Under the pieces are notes generated by a model, which saw only the letters and a program-made list of their open reading frames with translations, was not told the origin of the DNA and did not search any database. A program made the translations under genes and the position numbers. Shown here piece by piece: positions 30,535 to 39,489 of a stretch of 64,000 nt of DNA; positions within the stretch are counted from its first letter, which is position 1, and each line of letters opens with the position of its first letter. Source of the stretch: Gallionella sp. (GTDB lineage: Bacteria > Pseudomonadota > Gammaproteobacteria > Burkholderiales > Gallionellaceae); contig JAQTMZ010000001.1 of NCBI GenBank assembly GCA_028714075.1, positions 186,001-250,000 of the forward strand, written 5' to 3'.

Positions 30535-30739
30535 GCTGTCTTAAGCCATATGCAGTCCAGTATGCGGGTGGCCGCTCCTCGGCCAGAGCGGACTATGATG
30601 TGCAATCTGGCTCATTTGGCTGTGAGCGTCCGCTTTTTTGAGGAGCAGTCGCTGGGAGGTACATCAAAAACGGGCAGGATTGTGTCATAACCGAACGTTG
30701 GTCGCTACCACCAGTCTGCTCACTGTTTCCAACACAGCT

Positions 30740-31717
30740 TTATAAGTATGTCAACTTCATAGCATCAATCTCAACAATTACATGCTGCCTCAACTCCTTT
30801 GGATGTATAACTTTGACCCCAGAACCACATTTCAAGATATCCATTACCAATTCAGAATCATTGCTGTAAGGTATCTTAAGTTCATAGCTGCCATCTTCGT
30901 AAAATTTTCCTTTCTGTTTGGGGTGCCAGAGTTCAACAGCAACCCACCGCGCAAGTTCTGGAGTAAATAGTAGCGTTGCCCACTGCACTTTCGCTCCAGA
31001 AAAAATTCCATAACCAGCCCCCAATACATCGTCAAGTTTCTTATCGGAAATATCTTTGGCCTTTTTCTCCAATATTTCTGCATGCTGAATTGCATCTACA
31101 GAAAAATTACGGATACTGTTTCTAAGATGGCACCAAGCATCCAAATACCAGTTGCCATGATAATAAACTAGGCGTTGAGGGGAAACTTCACGATGAGTGG
31201 TTTCATTCGTTCCTCGGGCATGATAGTCGATCATCAAGCGCTTGCGGCGCAGTAGCGCAGAGCCCGCTGTCTGAAATTGCTCAAGGCAAATCTTGCGAGC
31301 GCCGATCATCTTCAATTTGATGCGCTTTTGCACCTCATCAGCTGGGTTTTCAGCAGTACACAGTAGTGCGGTGAGGCGGGACAATAGTGGTGAAATATGT
31401 GGGCCAAGTAAGCCGCTAGTATCCAAATTGGATAGTAAATGCTGCATGGTGAGCAGCGCATGAATTTCTTCAGCGGAAAACCAGAGTCCCGGAAGCGCAT
31501 ATTGTGCACTATGTGCCCCATCTATTTTATCGAAACGATAGCCGCGTAATTCTCTGTCGAAGATGATGGGGGCTTTCAGCCTGTCTCGCATGTAGGCAAG
31601 GTCTCGCTTGAGGGTAGCTCTGGAAACTTCTAATCTGGCCAACATCTCATCAAACGTAACAAACCTGCGCTCAGAGAGCATCTGATCTATCTTGTAGAGG
31701 CGTTCATTCATGCTCAT
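30740..31717 (-). CDS. WYL-domain transcriptional regulator
   Basis: A 325-residue regulator. Residues 1-60 are a winged helix-turn-helix (FDEMLARLEVSRATLKRDLAYM), and residues about 150-235 are a WYL ligand-binding domain with the eponymous W190-Y191-L192 in YYHGNWYLDAWCHLR; a WCX-like C-terminal domain follows. WYL regulators such as BrxR and CapW sense nucleic-acid or nucleotide signals and often repress phage-defence operons. This gene is divergent from the lysine-rich protein gene, with a perfect inverted repeat between them that is its likely operator. Base composition is lower in GC than thiC upstream. Confidence 0.88.
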   Translation of the reverse strand: MSMNERLYKIDQMLSERRFVTFDEMLARLEVSRATLKRDLAYMRDRLKAPIIFDRELRGYRFDKIDGAHSAQYALPGLWFSAEEIHALLTMQHLLSNLDTSGLLGPHISPLLSRLTALLCTAENPADEVQKRIKLKMIGARKICLEQFQTAGSALLRRKRLMIDYHARGTNETTHREVSPQRLVYYHGNWYLDAWCHLRNSIRNFSVDAIQHAEILEKKAKDISDKKLDDVLGAGYGIFSGAKVQWATLLFTPELARWVAVELWHPKQKGKFYEDGSYELKIPYSNDSELVMDILKCGSGVKVIHPKELRQHVIVEIDAMKLTYL

Positions 31718-31732
31718 ATTTCAATCTTTCAA

Positions 31733-31749
31733 GGCTCATTCTATGAGCC
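31733..31749. promoter_or_regulatory. Candidate operator between the WYL regulator and the divergent operon
   Basis: A perfect inverted repeat GGCTCAT-TCT-ATGAGCC lies 16 bases upstream of the regulator start in the 89-base divergent space. A second, smaller palindromic cluster (ATGCAT repeated) follows at about 31764-31778. Position and symmetry fit autorepression; binding is inferred. Confidence 0.55.
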
Positions 31750-31806
31750 ACTAGGATGTCACAATGCATGCAATGCATCAACTGATACTACGAAAGGATG
31801 GGTAAT

Positions 31807-32421
31807 ATGAGCACTAAAAAGAAGGCAATTCAGAGACGCAAACCTGCACCTAAGCGGGTGGTAGCTATCAAAAATAAGCCTGCGGTTAAGAAACCTATAT
31901 CAAATAAAACTGCGCCTGCAAAAGTGGCAGCAACCAAGAAAAAAATAGTGATTAAGAAGTCGGCACCTAAAAAGAAGCCCTTACCTAAGAAAGCTGCATC
32001 TAAGGCAAATACTGTGGTTAAAAAGGCGGTAGCAAAGAAAACTGTGCCAAAGAAAACTGTGCCAAAGAAAAAGGTGGTGGCTAAAAAGCCAATTTCTAAG
32101 AAGGTTGCTGTTAAAAAGGCGGCAACTTCAAGAATAAAGCCGCAAAAAGCAATGGTTAAGGAACAGTCTCTCCATAAAGCAGCAATCCATGAAAAAGTTG
32201 TTGATACCAGGCTTAGAATTGAAACACCTCAACCAGAAACAACAGAATGGATAGGCACCAGCGCCATGAAGATCATGCCTTGCCCTGACTGTGGTGCAAA
32301 TGCCGGTGAATTGTGTATTTCTAAGGAGACTAACAAGAAAATATGGGAGTCACATCCGGCACGGATAGTGGCTTATACAACAAGCAGGCTTCAGTCCAGG
32401 CTATCGCCTAACATTGGGTAA
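31807..32421 (+). CDS. Lysine-rich histone-H1-like protein with C-terminal phage-type zinc finger
   Basis: A 204-residue protein. About residues 1-125 are a basic, disordered tail of KKA, KKP and KKT repeats, as in histone H1-like and alginate-regulator-type proteins. The last 50 residues contain PCPDCGANAGELC followed by a SHPAR segment, a Cys3-His arrangement like the DNA-binding phage zinc finger. It therefore should bind DNA or RNA. Start at 31807 was chosen because AAAGGA sits 10 bases upstream; the in-frame ATG at 31798 is too close to it. The tail DNA includes a 15-base unit repeated near 32035-32075. Confidence 0.7.
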   Translation: MSTKKKAIQRRKPAPKRVVAIKNKPAVKKPISNKTAPAKVAATKKKIVIKKSAPKKKPLPKKAASKANTVVKKAVAKKTVPKKTVPKKKVVAKKPISKKVAVKKAATSRIKPQKAMVKEQSLHKAAIHEKVVDTRLRIETPQPETTEWIGTSAMKIMPCPDCGANAGELCISKETNKKIWESHPARIVAYTTSRLQSRLSPNIG

Positions 32422-32468
32422 CAACAAGTCATAATTAAATAGCGATTAAATGCAAATCGGAGAATAAA

Positions 32469-32843
32469 GTGGGCCAGATCATTGGAGCATTCTGTCCTTG
32501 TGGTTATAAAGAGCCAGCTTTATATATTGGCGGTGGAATGATGAATTTTAAAACTCATCATGGATTTCCTGCATATTGTCCGGCTGGAAAACCACATCTT
32601 GTGATGGTCAACTTGTTAGAGGAGCCTTTAAAGTGCCCCCAACATAAAAAAACACCAATCCCTTACAGTGACAAATCGCTTGTGGGTAAACTAGGGAGGA
32701 AGTCGCTATTAATGTCTCGTGTACTCGCACCAAGCAATAACACCAGAGTGCTTGAGTTTGAATTAACAAATGGGACTTATTTGTGCCCAAAATGCCAGAA
32801 TTTCACACTCAAGTTTAGAGATCTAAATATTTGCTTTGATTAG
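32469..32843 (+). CDS. Small cysteine-rich protein of unknown function
   Basis: 124 residues starting at GTG with a GGAG site 6 bases before it. Two metal-binding-like Cys clusters are visible: FCPCG at residues 8-12 with YCPAG, LKCPQH in the middle, and a C-terminal LCPKC plus ICFD. This suggests a zinc-ribbon-type fold. I recognise no named family. It sits 47 bases after the zinc-finger gene and 93 bases before the nuclease gene in the same direction, so it may be part of one transcription unit. Confidence 0.6.
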   Translation: MGQIIGAFCPCGYKEPALYIGGGMMNFKTHHGFPAYCPAGKPHLVMVNLLEEPLKCPQHKKTPIPYSDKSLVGKLGRKSLLMSRVLAPSNNTRVLEFELTNGTYLCPKCQNFTLKFRDLNICFD

Positions 32844-32936
32844 AAAATATGCAATCTGCTATTCTTGAAATGGCAAATTCTGGTCAGATCAAGGAATCAA
32901 AGTGTTTAATGAAGAGTACTCATAGGAGAATACAAC

Positions 32937-33950
32937 TTGGAAATGACCAATATTTTTCGCATTGCTACTTCTGACCTAGGGCCGGAGGATAAATTCACAG
33001 CCTTCCTCCACTATCTTGTGCTTAATATCCCGAGTATTGGACAAGGTATGGTTGACATAATTTGCCAGAGGTCTGGGCTTGCTCCTGCAATATTTGAAAC
33101 AGCGGTGGATCATCCTGCTGGCGATGTTGAGAATAAGCCTGACTTTATGTTGTCATGTAAAGAGCTCGATATTTTATGCGAACACAAATTGAACAGTGAC
33201 TTGGGATGCCACCAGTTAGAGCGTTATCTTGGGTTGCCAAAAAACAGACCAACATATCTCATATTGATTACTAATAGGAGCCATAACATATCAGCGGAAG
33301 TACTTCAGTCAAATAGCTATCTGCGACCAAAAGATTCATCTACACCTTTTTTCTATTGGGAGGATTTTTATCCAATAATCGCCAATCATGGTGAGCGACT
33401 GGCACAAGACTTTGTGAAATATATGCGTGATCTTGGTATGGCGCCGAGCCCGCTTGCAGAAGAATGGGGGCAATTATTTTTGCGTCGGGACGTGGCTGAG
33501 AAATTCTATGAGGCGACTATGGACATGCGATCATATTTCAGCCAACAACTTGGAGCACAGTGCCAAGCTGACCCGTCGCGGCTCGGATTCCAAGTTAAGC
33601 ATCCGCGTAACTGGCTTCATCTTCTGTACTTTTACGTAGCTAGAGTTGCTCAGCCAGCCGTTGTTGGAATTGAATCGCCATACCTGATTGCTAGGGTCTT
33701 CGTACAAGAAGTTGAGTTGGGACGCATGAGAAACTTAGTGTCAAACAACATCCAAACAGAAGACGGCCTCATATTAGGGCGGTTATCGAACGAAATGGCT
33801 GCTTGGGATAAAAATCTTGTCATGTGCTACGAATGCATCAGCAGCCTCGAAAATTACCTTACTGAAAACTCAGTGGAGACAAGAGCAAAGTTGCAGCGTT
33901 TTGGGCAGGCTGTGTTTGAGCATGTTGATACTGTGTGCAATACATTATGA
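32937..33950 (+). CDS. PD-(D/E)XK nuclease superfamily protein
   Basis: A 337-residue protein. The N-terminal domain shows a complete PD-(D/E)XK core: Glu54, Asp69 in KPDF, and Glu82-His-Lys84 in ILCEHK, with a following SDLGCHQLERYLGL helix as seen in such nucleases. The remaining 230 residues are helical and unfamiliar. A TTG at 32937, seven bases after AGGAGA, is the best start; ATG at 32943 is the alternative. The stop overlaps the next endonuclease gene as ATGA, so the two products are made together. Role in nucleic-acid cleavage is inferred from the motif. Confidence 0.77.
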   Translation: MEMTNIFRIATSDLGPEDKFTAFLHYLVLNIPSIGQGMVDIICQRSGLAPAIFETAVDHPAGDVENKPDFMLSCKELDILCEHKLNSDLGCHQLERYLGLPKNRPTYLILITNRSHNISAEVLQSNSYLRPKDSSTPFFYWEDFYPIIANHGERLAQDFVKYMRDLGMAPSPLAEEWGQLFLRRDVAEKFYEATMDMRSYFSQQLGAQCQADPSRLGFQVKHPRNWLHLLYFYVARVAQPAVVGIESPYLIARVFVQEVELGRMRNLVSNNIQTEDGLILGRLSNEMAAWDKNLVMCYECISSLENYLTENSVETRAKLQRFGQAVFEHVDTVCNTL

Positions 33951-34705
33951 AAATCGCAACATGGAATTTGGATCATGCCTCGAACTCCAAGAGACCTATT
34001 GACGCTCAAATAGAGCAAATGAAAAAGATTAATGCTGATATTTGGGTGCTGACGGAAACCTGTGAAGAGGTCAAGCTGCCAGCAGATAGGTATGTGAGCA
34101 TTACTCCGCATAGAAAAAATAAATATGGTAAATATTGGTCAACAATATGGTCCAAGTGGAAAAACTTTCATCAAATTGATTGCTACGACAATGAAACGGC
34201 GGTCTGTGCTCAAATAGAAACACCCGATGGTAATTTGATTGTGTATGGGACGATCATTACTTGGAAGAATGACCCTGGTTGTGATCCAAACAAAAAATCA
34301 CTACCGTGGGCAGAGCATGAGAAATCAATTGTCGATCACGGCGCGGATTGGAGGAGGATTCAAGATCAATACCGAGGAATCCCGTTTGTTGTGATGGGCG
34401 ATTTTAACCAATCCCGTGATGGTGCAAGCAGGGGGTACCGATCTCCCAATGGCATACAACTTCTAAATGACCAGTTAGCGCTGAACCAGCTTTTTTGTAT
34501 AACGGATAAAGAGGATTTTGGTGCGCGAGGAAAATTAACACCTGACCCCAGAAACAAAGGACTCTACAGGCATAATGTAGATCACATTTGTGTGTCTCGC
34601 TCACGATTGACTGTCAAGCATGTTGAAGTTTGGGATCACTTCTCGGAAAAAATGTACTGGTCTGACCACAATGGCATTTATGCCGAGCTAACATTATTGC
34701 CATAA
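33947..34705 (+). CDS. Endonuclease/exonuclease/phosphatase (EEP) family protein
   Basis: A 252-residue protein of the EEP (DNase I/ExoIII) superfamily. All usual motifs are present: WNLD with the metal-binding Asn, LTETCEE, GDFNQSR, VDHICVS and SDHNGIY with the catalytic His. It is therefore probably an active phosphodiesterase on nucleic acid or on a phospho-substrate. ATG at 33947 overlaps the PD-(D/E)XK stop. No signal peptide, so it acts in the cytosol. Confidence 0.82.
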   Translation: MKIATWNLDHASNSKRPIDAQIEQMKKINADIWVLTETCEEVKLPADRYVSITPHRKNKYGKYWSTIWSKWKNFHQIDCYDNETAVCAQIETPDGNLIVYGTIITWKNDPGCDPNKKSLPWAEHEKSIVDHGADWRRIQDQYRGIPFVVMGDFNQSRDGASRGYRSPNGIQLLNDQLALNQLFCITDKEDFGARGKLTPDPRNKGLYRHNVDHICVSRSRLTVKHVEVWDHFSEKMYWSDHNGIYAELTLLP

Positions 34706-34854
34706 TAAAAAACGGAAACTATTTTGGATGAAGTTGGCTATCAGCAATCATTAAGATTGAGAAACAACTCATGCTAAGGCAGAAGTAGTATGGGAATTTG
34801 TACATGGATAATGCAAAACCTATGCAGCGTTTAAAAATACATAAAGGGGGTCGC

Positions 34855-35025
34855 ATGGCCGAACATGGAGTTGCTTTTTATCGCACTAAGCAAGGGTTAG
34901 CTGACGAAGGCATCCACGCACCTATCCTGGCCGAAACCAAACCTTCCACAGAAGCTTTGGAAGCCACTATTGCCCGCTTAAAAAAGCTAGGGTTTACCGA
35001 GGTTGAGGCCAAAAAATTGTTGTAA
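34855..35025 (+). CDS. Small conserved-looking protein of unknown function
   Basis: 56 residues, charged, with a C-terminal helical part (EALEATIARLKKLGFTEVEA). An AAAGGGGG ribosome site lies five bases before ATG 34855; the frame is open upstream to a TTG at 34798 but without a ribosome site. It follows the EEP gene by 149 bases. I recognise no family. Confidence 0.5.
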   Translation: MAEHGVAFYRTKQGLADEGIHAPILAETKPSTEALEATIARLKKLGFTEVEAKKLL

Positions 35026-35355
35026 AGAAAAAGTCACAAGTCCGGTAATAATTCGGCGGCATTGAACGTTCATTTTGAAGATGTATAGCCGCTTTCTGTG
35101 TGCCGATAAGAGACGTAAAGTTCACTCGTATGTAGGTCTGCTTTATATTGCTTTACAGGCGTTCGCAGCAAACGGAATTGAATTTTCACGACGCGACTGC
35201 TATGGCCGAAGTCAGGTCGTTTGTCATGTCAACCACAAAGCCTAAATACTAAAACGGCGCTATGTTGCACATTCCATGCGATCAGACTATAAGATATCTG
35301 CTGTAACTAAAGCGATTCATTCCTATTCACACTAAGGGAGTAGTTTAGTTTAATC
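35026..35355. other. Gene-free stretch
   Basis: Around 330 AT-rich bases with short frames only. I see no RNA gene, repeat or terminator that I can support. Confidence 0.4.
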
Positions 35356-35652
35356 ATGAATACCAAGGTCTGGATCTGGTATGTGCTGCATGGTAGCTTT
35401 CTGCTTGGAACAACTGCTGCTGCAGCATTATGGATCGGCGCATTGACAGCCAAGTGCGAAGGTTTCGGTTGCCTTGGTGTTGGCGCTATTATTGGCATGG
35501 CATTTATAGTTCAAAGCTTCTCTGCCATTATTGGGGGGCTGCTGATCTGGTTGCAAAAAGCTGAAGGTAAAGTCCGCGTGTGGTTACTTATACTAGAGAC
35601 AATACATTTGTTGCCAGTCTTGTGGTTTATTGGCCGAATGGCAATAAGCTAA
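35356..35652 (+). CDS. Small inner-membrane protein of unknown function
   Basis: 98 residues with three predicted membrane segments (about residues 8-30, 40-65 and 72-93) and a short loop with two Cys (KCEGFGCLG). It has no named domain. The ribosome site is weak. It is the last gene of the AT-richer island before uppP. Confidence 0.55.
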   Translation: MNTKVWIWYVLHGSFLLGTTAAAALWIGALTAKCEGFGCLGVGAIIGMAFIVQSFSAIIGGLLIWLQKAEGKVRVWLLILETIHLLPVLWFIGRMAIS

Positions 35653-35969
35653 CCTGTTTCAGAAATAGTAGATACCTTGTAGTTCGATTATCTGAAATGG
35701 ATGCCAATATTGTTGTTCAATAGCAAAACACCACATATCCGCTGAGGCCGAATATTTACCATCAACTTTATAAGTTTGGTTCTTTAATATGAATTGCCGC
35801 CCCTACTACCCCGCCTGCTGCATCGCGTCTTCAATTGCTTCACCGCTGGCATATACACTGGAAGCTGACCTAGACACCCGCACTTTGTAATGGGCTGCAC
35901 ATTCTTTTGTAGCTGGAGCTAGCTACTCAGCCGGTATAATTGTCCCCGCATAATCTAGGTTAACTATTA
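35653..35969. other. Gene-poor stretch with a possible gene fragment on the minus strand
   Basis: No complete gene. On the minus strand, bases 35922-35806 form a start-less 38-codon frame ending EAIEDAMQQAG and a double stop, which reads like the C-terminus of a real protein and may be a remnant. The uppP promoter should lie at the right end. Confidence 0.3.
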
Positions 35970-36797
35970 ATGGATACCATTTTGCTGCTCAAAGCCGCGA
36001 TTCTCGGCATCGTCGAAGGCCTCACCGAATTTCTCCCGATCTCCAGCACCGGTCATCTGATTCTGGCGGGCGATCTGCTCGATTTCAACAACGAGCGCGG
36101 CAAGGTGTTCGAGATCGTGATCCAGTTCGCGGCGATCCTGGCGGTGTGCTGGGAGTATCGCGCCAAGCTGGGAACGGTGGTCGGCGGGTTGCTGCGGAAG
36201 CAGGAGGCGGCGCAGCGTTTCACCGTCAATCTGTTCATCGCTTTTTTGCCGCTGGCGATTCTCGGCCTGTTGTTCGGTAAGGCGATCAAGGCACATTTGT
36301 TTGCACCGGTTCCGGTCGCGCTGGCTTTCATCATCGGCGGTATTTTTATTTTGTGGGCGGAGAAGCGCGACCACAGAATTACCGTCGCATCGGTGGACGA
36401 CATGCAATGGCGCGACGCGCTGAAGATGGGGTTTGCGCAGGCGATGGCGCTGATTCCCGGCACGTCGCGTTCCGGGGCGACGATCATCGGCGGGCTGTTT
36501 TTCGGGCTGTCGCGCAAGGCGGCCACCGAGTTTTCGTTCTTCCTCGCGGTGCCGACGCTGACCGCCGCGACGGTTTACGAGCTGGTGAAGTACCGCGACC
36601 AGTTCCGCGCGGATGACTGGGAAATTTTTATCGCCGGATCGGTCACCTCGTTCATCAGCGCCTTCCTGTGCGTGCGCTGGCTGCTGCGCTACATCAGCCA
36701 CCACGATTTCACGGTGTTCGCCTGGTACCGCATCGTGTTCGGGCTGGTGGTGCTGGGGACGGCGTACAGCGGCGTGGTGAACTGGTCGGCGGCGTAA
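35970..36797 (+). CDS. uppP: Undecaprenyl-diphosphatase
   Basis: UppP (BacA) recycles the C55 lipid carrier for peptidoglycan and polysaccharide synthesis and confers bacitracin tolerance. This 275-residue integral membrane protein has both active-site motifs, [15 protein letters not shown] near the N-terminus and GTSRSGATI in the middle, and about eight membrane segments. GC content jumps back to core-genome level at its start, marking the right edge of the accessory island. Confidence 0.95.
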   Translation: MDTILLLKAAILGIVEGLTEFLPISSTGHLILAGDLLDFNNERGKVFEIVIQFAAILAVCWEYRAKLGTVVGGLLRKQEAAQRFTVNLFIAFLPLAILGLLFGKAIKAHLFAPVPVALAFIIGGIFILWAEKRDHRITVASVDDMQWRDALKMGFAQAMALIPGTSRSGATIIGGLFFGLSRKAATEFSFFLAVPTLTAATVYELVKYRDQFRADDWEIFIAGSVTSFISAFLCVRWLLRYISHHDFTVFAWYRIVFGLVVLGTAYSGVVNWSAA

Positions 36798-36912
36798 AAA
36801 TCCATACTTCATCCCAACCTACGCGCCAAGGCCAAAAGCCGCCAGCCCGCGCAAAAAATTCATTCCGGTGTCATAATTATGGCACTCGATTACCCACTAG
36901 GAGACTCGCAAC

Positions 36913-37191
36913 ATGGCAAGAATGGTGCAATGCATAAAATTGGGACGCGAAGCGGAAGGGCTGGATCGCCCGACCTATCCCGGCCCGCTGGGCCAGCGGA
37001 TTTTTGAAAACGTCTCCAAAGAGGCGTGGCAGGGATGGATCAAGTTCCAGACCATACTGGTGAATGAAAACCGCCTCAATCTTTCCGACGCTTCGGCGCG
37101 CAAATATCTGGTCAAGCAAATGGAGGATTACTTCTTCGGTGAAGGCGATGGCGTGAAAATGCCGGAAGGCTATGTGCCGCCCAGCCACTGA
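36913..37191 (+). CDS. yggX: Fe(2+)-trafficking protein YggX
   Basis: A 92-residue cytosolic protein that protects iron-sulfur clusters against oxidants. It has the conserved [15 protein letters not shown] start with its single Cys, the [18 protein letters not shown] block and [16 protein letters not shown]. An AGGAGA site 8 bases before ATG 36913 supports that start over the internal Met. It lies between uppP and ppk1. Confidence 0.93.
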   Translation: MARMVQCIKLGREAEGLDRPTYPGPLGQRIFENVSKEAWQGWIKFQTILVNENRLNLSDASARKYLVKQMEDYFFGEGDGVKMPEGYVPPSH

Positions 37192-37203
37192 CAGCCGCCT
37201 GCT

Positions 37204-39306
37204 TTGTCCAAGAAATTCGCCCCGCAACAATTCTTAAACCGGGAACTCGGCCAGCTGGAGTTCAATCGGCGCGTGCTGGCGCAGGCCGAGGACGCGGCTG
37301 TCCCGTTGCTGGAGCGGCTGAAATACCTGTGCATCGTCAGCAGTAACCTCGACGAATTTTTCGAGATCCGCGTGGCGGGACTGAAGGAGCAAATCAAGCT
37401 GGGCAGCGTCGATGCCGGTGCCGACGGCATGACCGCCAGACAGACGCTCAAGCTGGTGCGCGAGCAGGCGCATCAGCTCATCGCGCGGCAGTATCAGATA
37501 CTCAACGAAGACGTCCAGCCCGCGCTCGACCAGCAGGGTATCCGCTTCCTGCGCCGCACCATCTGGAACGATGCGCAGCGCGCCTGGGTGCGGGACTTTT
37601 TCTTCAATGAAGTAAGGCCGGTGCTGACCCCGATCGGGCTCGACCCGTCGCACCCGTTCCCGCGCGTGCTCAACAAGAGCCTGAACTTCGCGGTCGAGCT
37701 GCAAGGCAAGGACGCTTTCGGGCGCAATTCCACCAGAGCCATCGTGCAGGCGCCGCGCGTGCTGCCGCGCACCATCCTGCTGCCGCCGGAAATCAGCGGT
37801 TGCGTGCACGGCTTCGTGTTTCTCTCATCGATCCTGCACGCCCATGTCGGCGAATTGTTCGGCGGCATGGAGGTGCTGAGTTGCCACCAGTTCCGCGTGA
37901 CGCGCAACAGCAACCTGTTCGTGGACGATGAGGAAGTAAAAAATCTGCGCACCAAGCTGCAGGGCGAATTGCCGCACCGCCACTTCGGCGATGCGGTGCG
38001 CCTGGAGGTCACCGACAACTGTTCGCCGCAGGTGGCCGAGTACCTGTTGCAGCAGTTCGAGCTCGGGCCGGACGACCTGTATCGCGTGGACGGGCCGGTC
38101 AATCTGGTGCGCCTGATGGATATTCCCGGGCGCGTGGCGCGCGACGACCTGAAGTTCCCGGCGTTCACGCCCGGCGTGCACGGCTTGTTGCAGAAGAAGG
38201 GCGCGGACATGTTCAAGGTGATCCGCAAGGGCGACGTGCTGCTGCACCATCCGTTCCAGTCGTTCAAACCGATCATCGATTTTATCCAGCAGGCGTCCAC
38301 CGACCCGAGCGTGGTCGCCATCAAGCAGACGGTGTACCGCACCGGCGTCGATTCCGAGCTGATGGATGCGCTGATCGCGGCCACCCAGCTCGGCAAGGAA
38401 GTGACCGTGGTGGTGGAGCTGCTGGCGCGCTTCGACGAGGAAGCCAACATCAACTGGGCGCGCAAGCTGGAGGAGGTGGGCGCGCATGTGGTGTACGGCG
38501 TGGTCGGCCACAAGACGCACGCCAAGATGCTGATGGTGGTGCGGCGCGAGGACGGCAAACTGCGCCGCTACGTGCATCTCGGCACCGGCAACTACCACCC
38601 GCGCACCGCGCGGCTGTACACCGATTTCGGCCTGTTCACCTGCAACGAGGAAGTCTGCGCGGACGCGAACGAGGTGTTCAACCAGCTCACCAGCCTCGGC
38701 AAGGCGCACAAACTGAACCACCTGTGGCAGTCGCCGTTTACGCTGCACAGCGAGATTCTGCGCGCCATCCAGAATGAAACCAAGCTTGCGCAGGCAGGCA
38801 AGAACGCGCACATCATCGCCAAGATGAACGCGCTGCTGGAGCCGGAAACCATCATGGCGCTGTACGAAGCCTCGCAGGCCGGAGTGAAGATTGATCTGAT
38901 CGTGCGCGGCGTGTGCGCGTTGCGTCCCGGCGTGCCGGGGCTGTCCGAAAATATCCGCGTGCGCTCGATAGTCGGGCGCTTTCTGGAACACACGCGCATC
39001 TTCTATTTCCGCAATAACCTGAAGCATGACGTCTACCTCGCCAGCGCCGACTGGATGGATCGCAATTTTTTCCGCCGCATCGAAGTGTGCTTCCCGGTGC
39101 TCGACAAGAAACTGAAAAAACGCGTGATCGAAGAGGGGCTGAAGGCGTACCTGCACGACAACTGCCAATCATGGGACATGGATACGGACGGCCATTACCA
39201 CCGCAAGATTTCGCGCCGCGCCGCGCCGAAATGCGCCCAGAGCGAATTGCTCGAGCAGCTCGCCGGGCTGCCGGTTGAGGCCGTTTCCAAAGCCGACACC
39301 AAGTAG
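37204..39306 (+). CDS. ppk1: Polyphosphate kinase 1
   Basis: PPK1 builds inorganic polyphosphate from ATP at the membrane. The 700-residue enzyme begins QFLNRELGQLEFNRRVL, the conserved N-domain, and carries the C-terminal catalytic motifs including GHKTHAKM with the autophosphorylated His, and FFRRIEVCFPV. It starts at TTG 37204, 12 bases after yggX, because no in-frame ATG lies near the conserved N-terminus. It is grouped with sixA and pap, all concerned with phosphoryl transfer. Confidence 0.94.
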   Translation: MSKKFAPQQFLNRELGQLEFNRRVLAQAEDAAVPLLERLKYLCIVSSNLDEFFEIRVAGLKEQIKLGSVDAGADGMTARQTLKLVREQAHQLIARQYQILNEDVQPALDQQGIRFLRRTIWNDAQRAWVRDFFFNEVRPVLTPIGLDPSHPFPRVLNKSLNFAVELQGKDAFGRNSTRAIVQAPRVLPRTILLPPEISGCVHGFVFLSSILHAHVGELFGGMEVLSCHQFRVTRNSNLFVDDEEVKNLRTKLQGELPHRHFGDAVRLEVTDNCSPQVAEYLLQQFELGPDDLYRVDGPVNLVRLMDIPGRVARDDLKFPAFTPGVHGLLQKKGADMFKVIRKGDVLLHHPFQSFKPIIDFIQQASTDPSVVAIKQTVYRTGVDSELMDALIAATQLGKEVTVVVELLARFDEEANINWARKLEEVGAHVVYGVVGHKTHAKMLMVVRREDGKLRRYVHLGTGNYHPRTARLYTDFGLFTCNEEVCADANEVFNQLTSLGKAHKLNHLWQSPFTLHSEILRAIQNETKLAQAGKNAHIIAKMNALLEPETIMALYEASQAGVKIDLIVRGVCALRPGVPGLSENIRVRSIVGRFLEHTRIFYFRNNLKHDVYLASADWMDRNFFRRIEVCFPVLDKKLKKRVIEEGLKAYLHDNCQSWDMDTDGHYHRKISRRAAPKCAQSELLEQLAGLPVEAVSKADTK

Positions 39307-39489
39307 CCGCAAGCCGGTCTGGCCGGTGCCAAGTGCAGCTTGGCTGTGCATGTGCAGGGCTGCCATGCAGGCGAATCAATTACCCCCGCTTCCGTCAACC
39401 ACTTTAATATTTTCCTGCCGGATTAAAGTGGTGAAAACAGCCTATAAGGTATATGCTTGTAACCGAAGCGCAATATTCGGGAGGCCTTG

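Noticed and set aside
37825..39168. 447-codon open frame antisense to ppk1
   Set aside because: Same reason; ppk1 motifs occupy the forward frame throughout.
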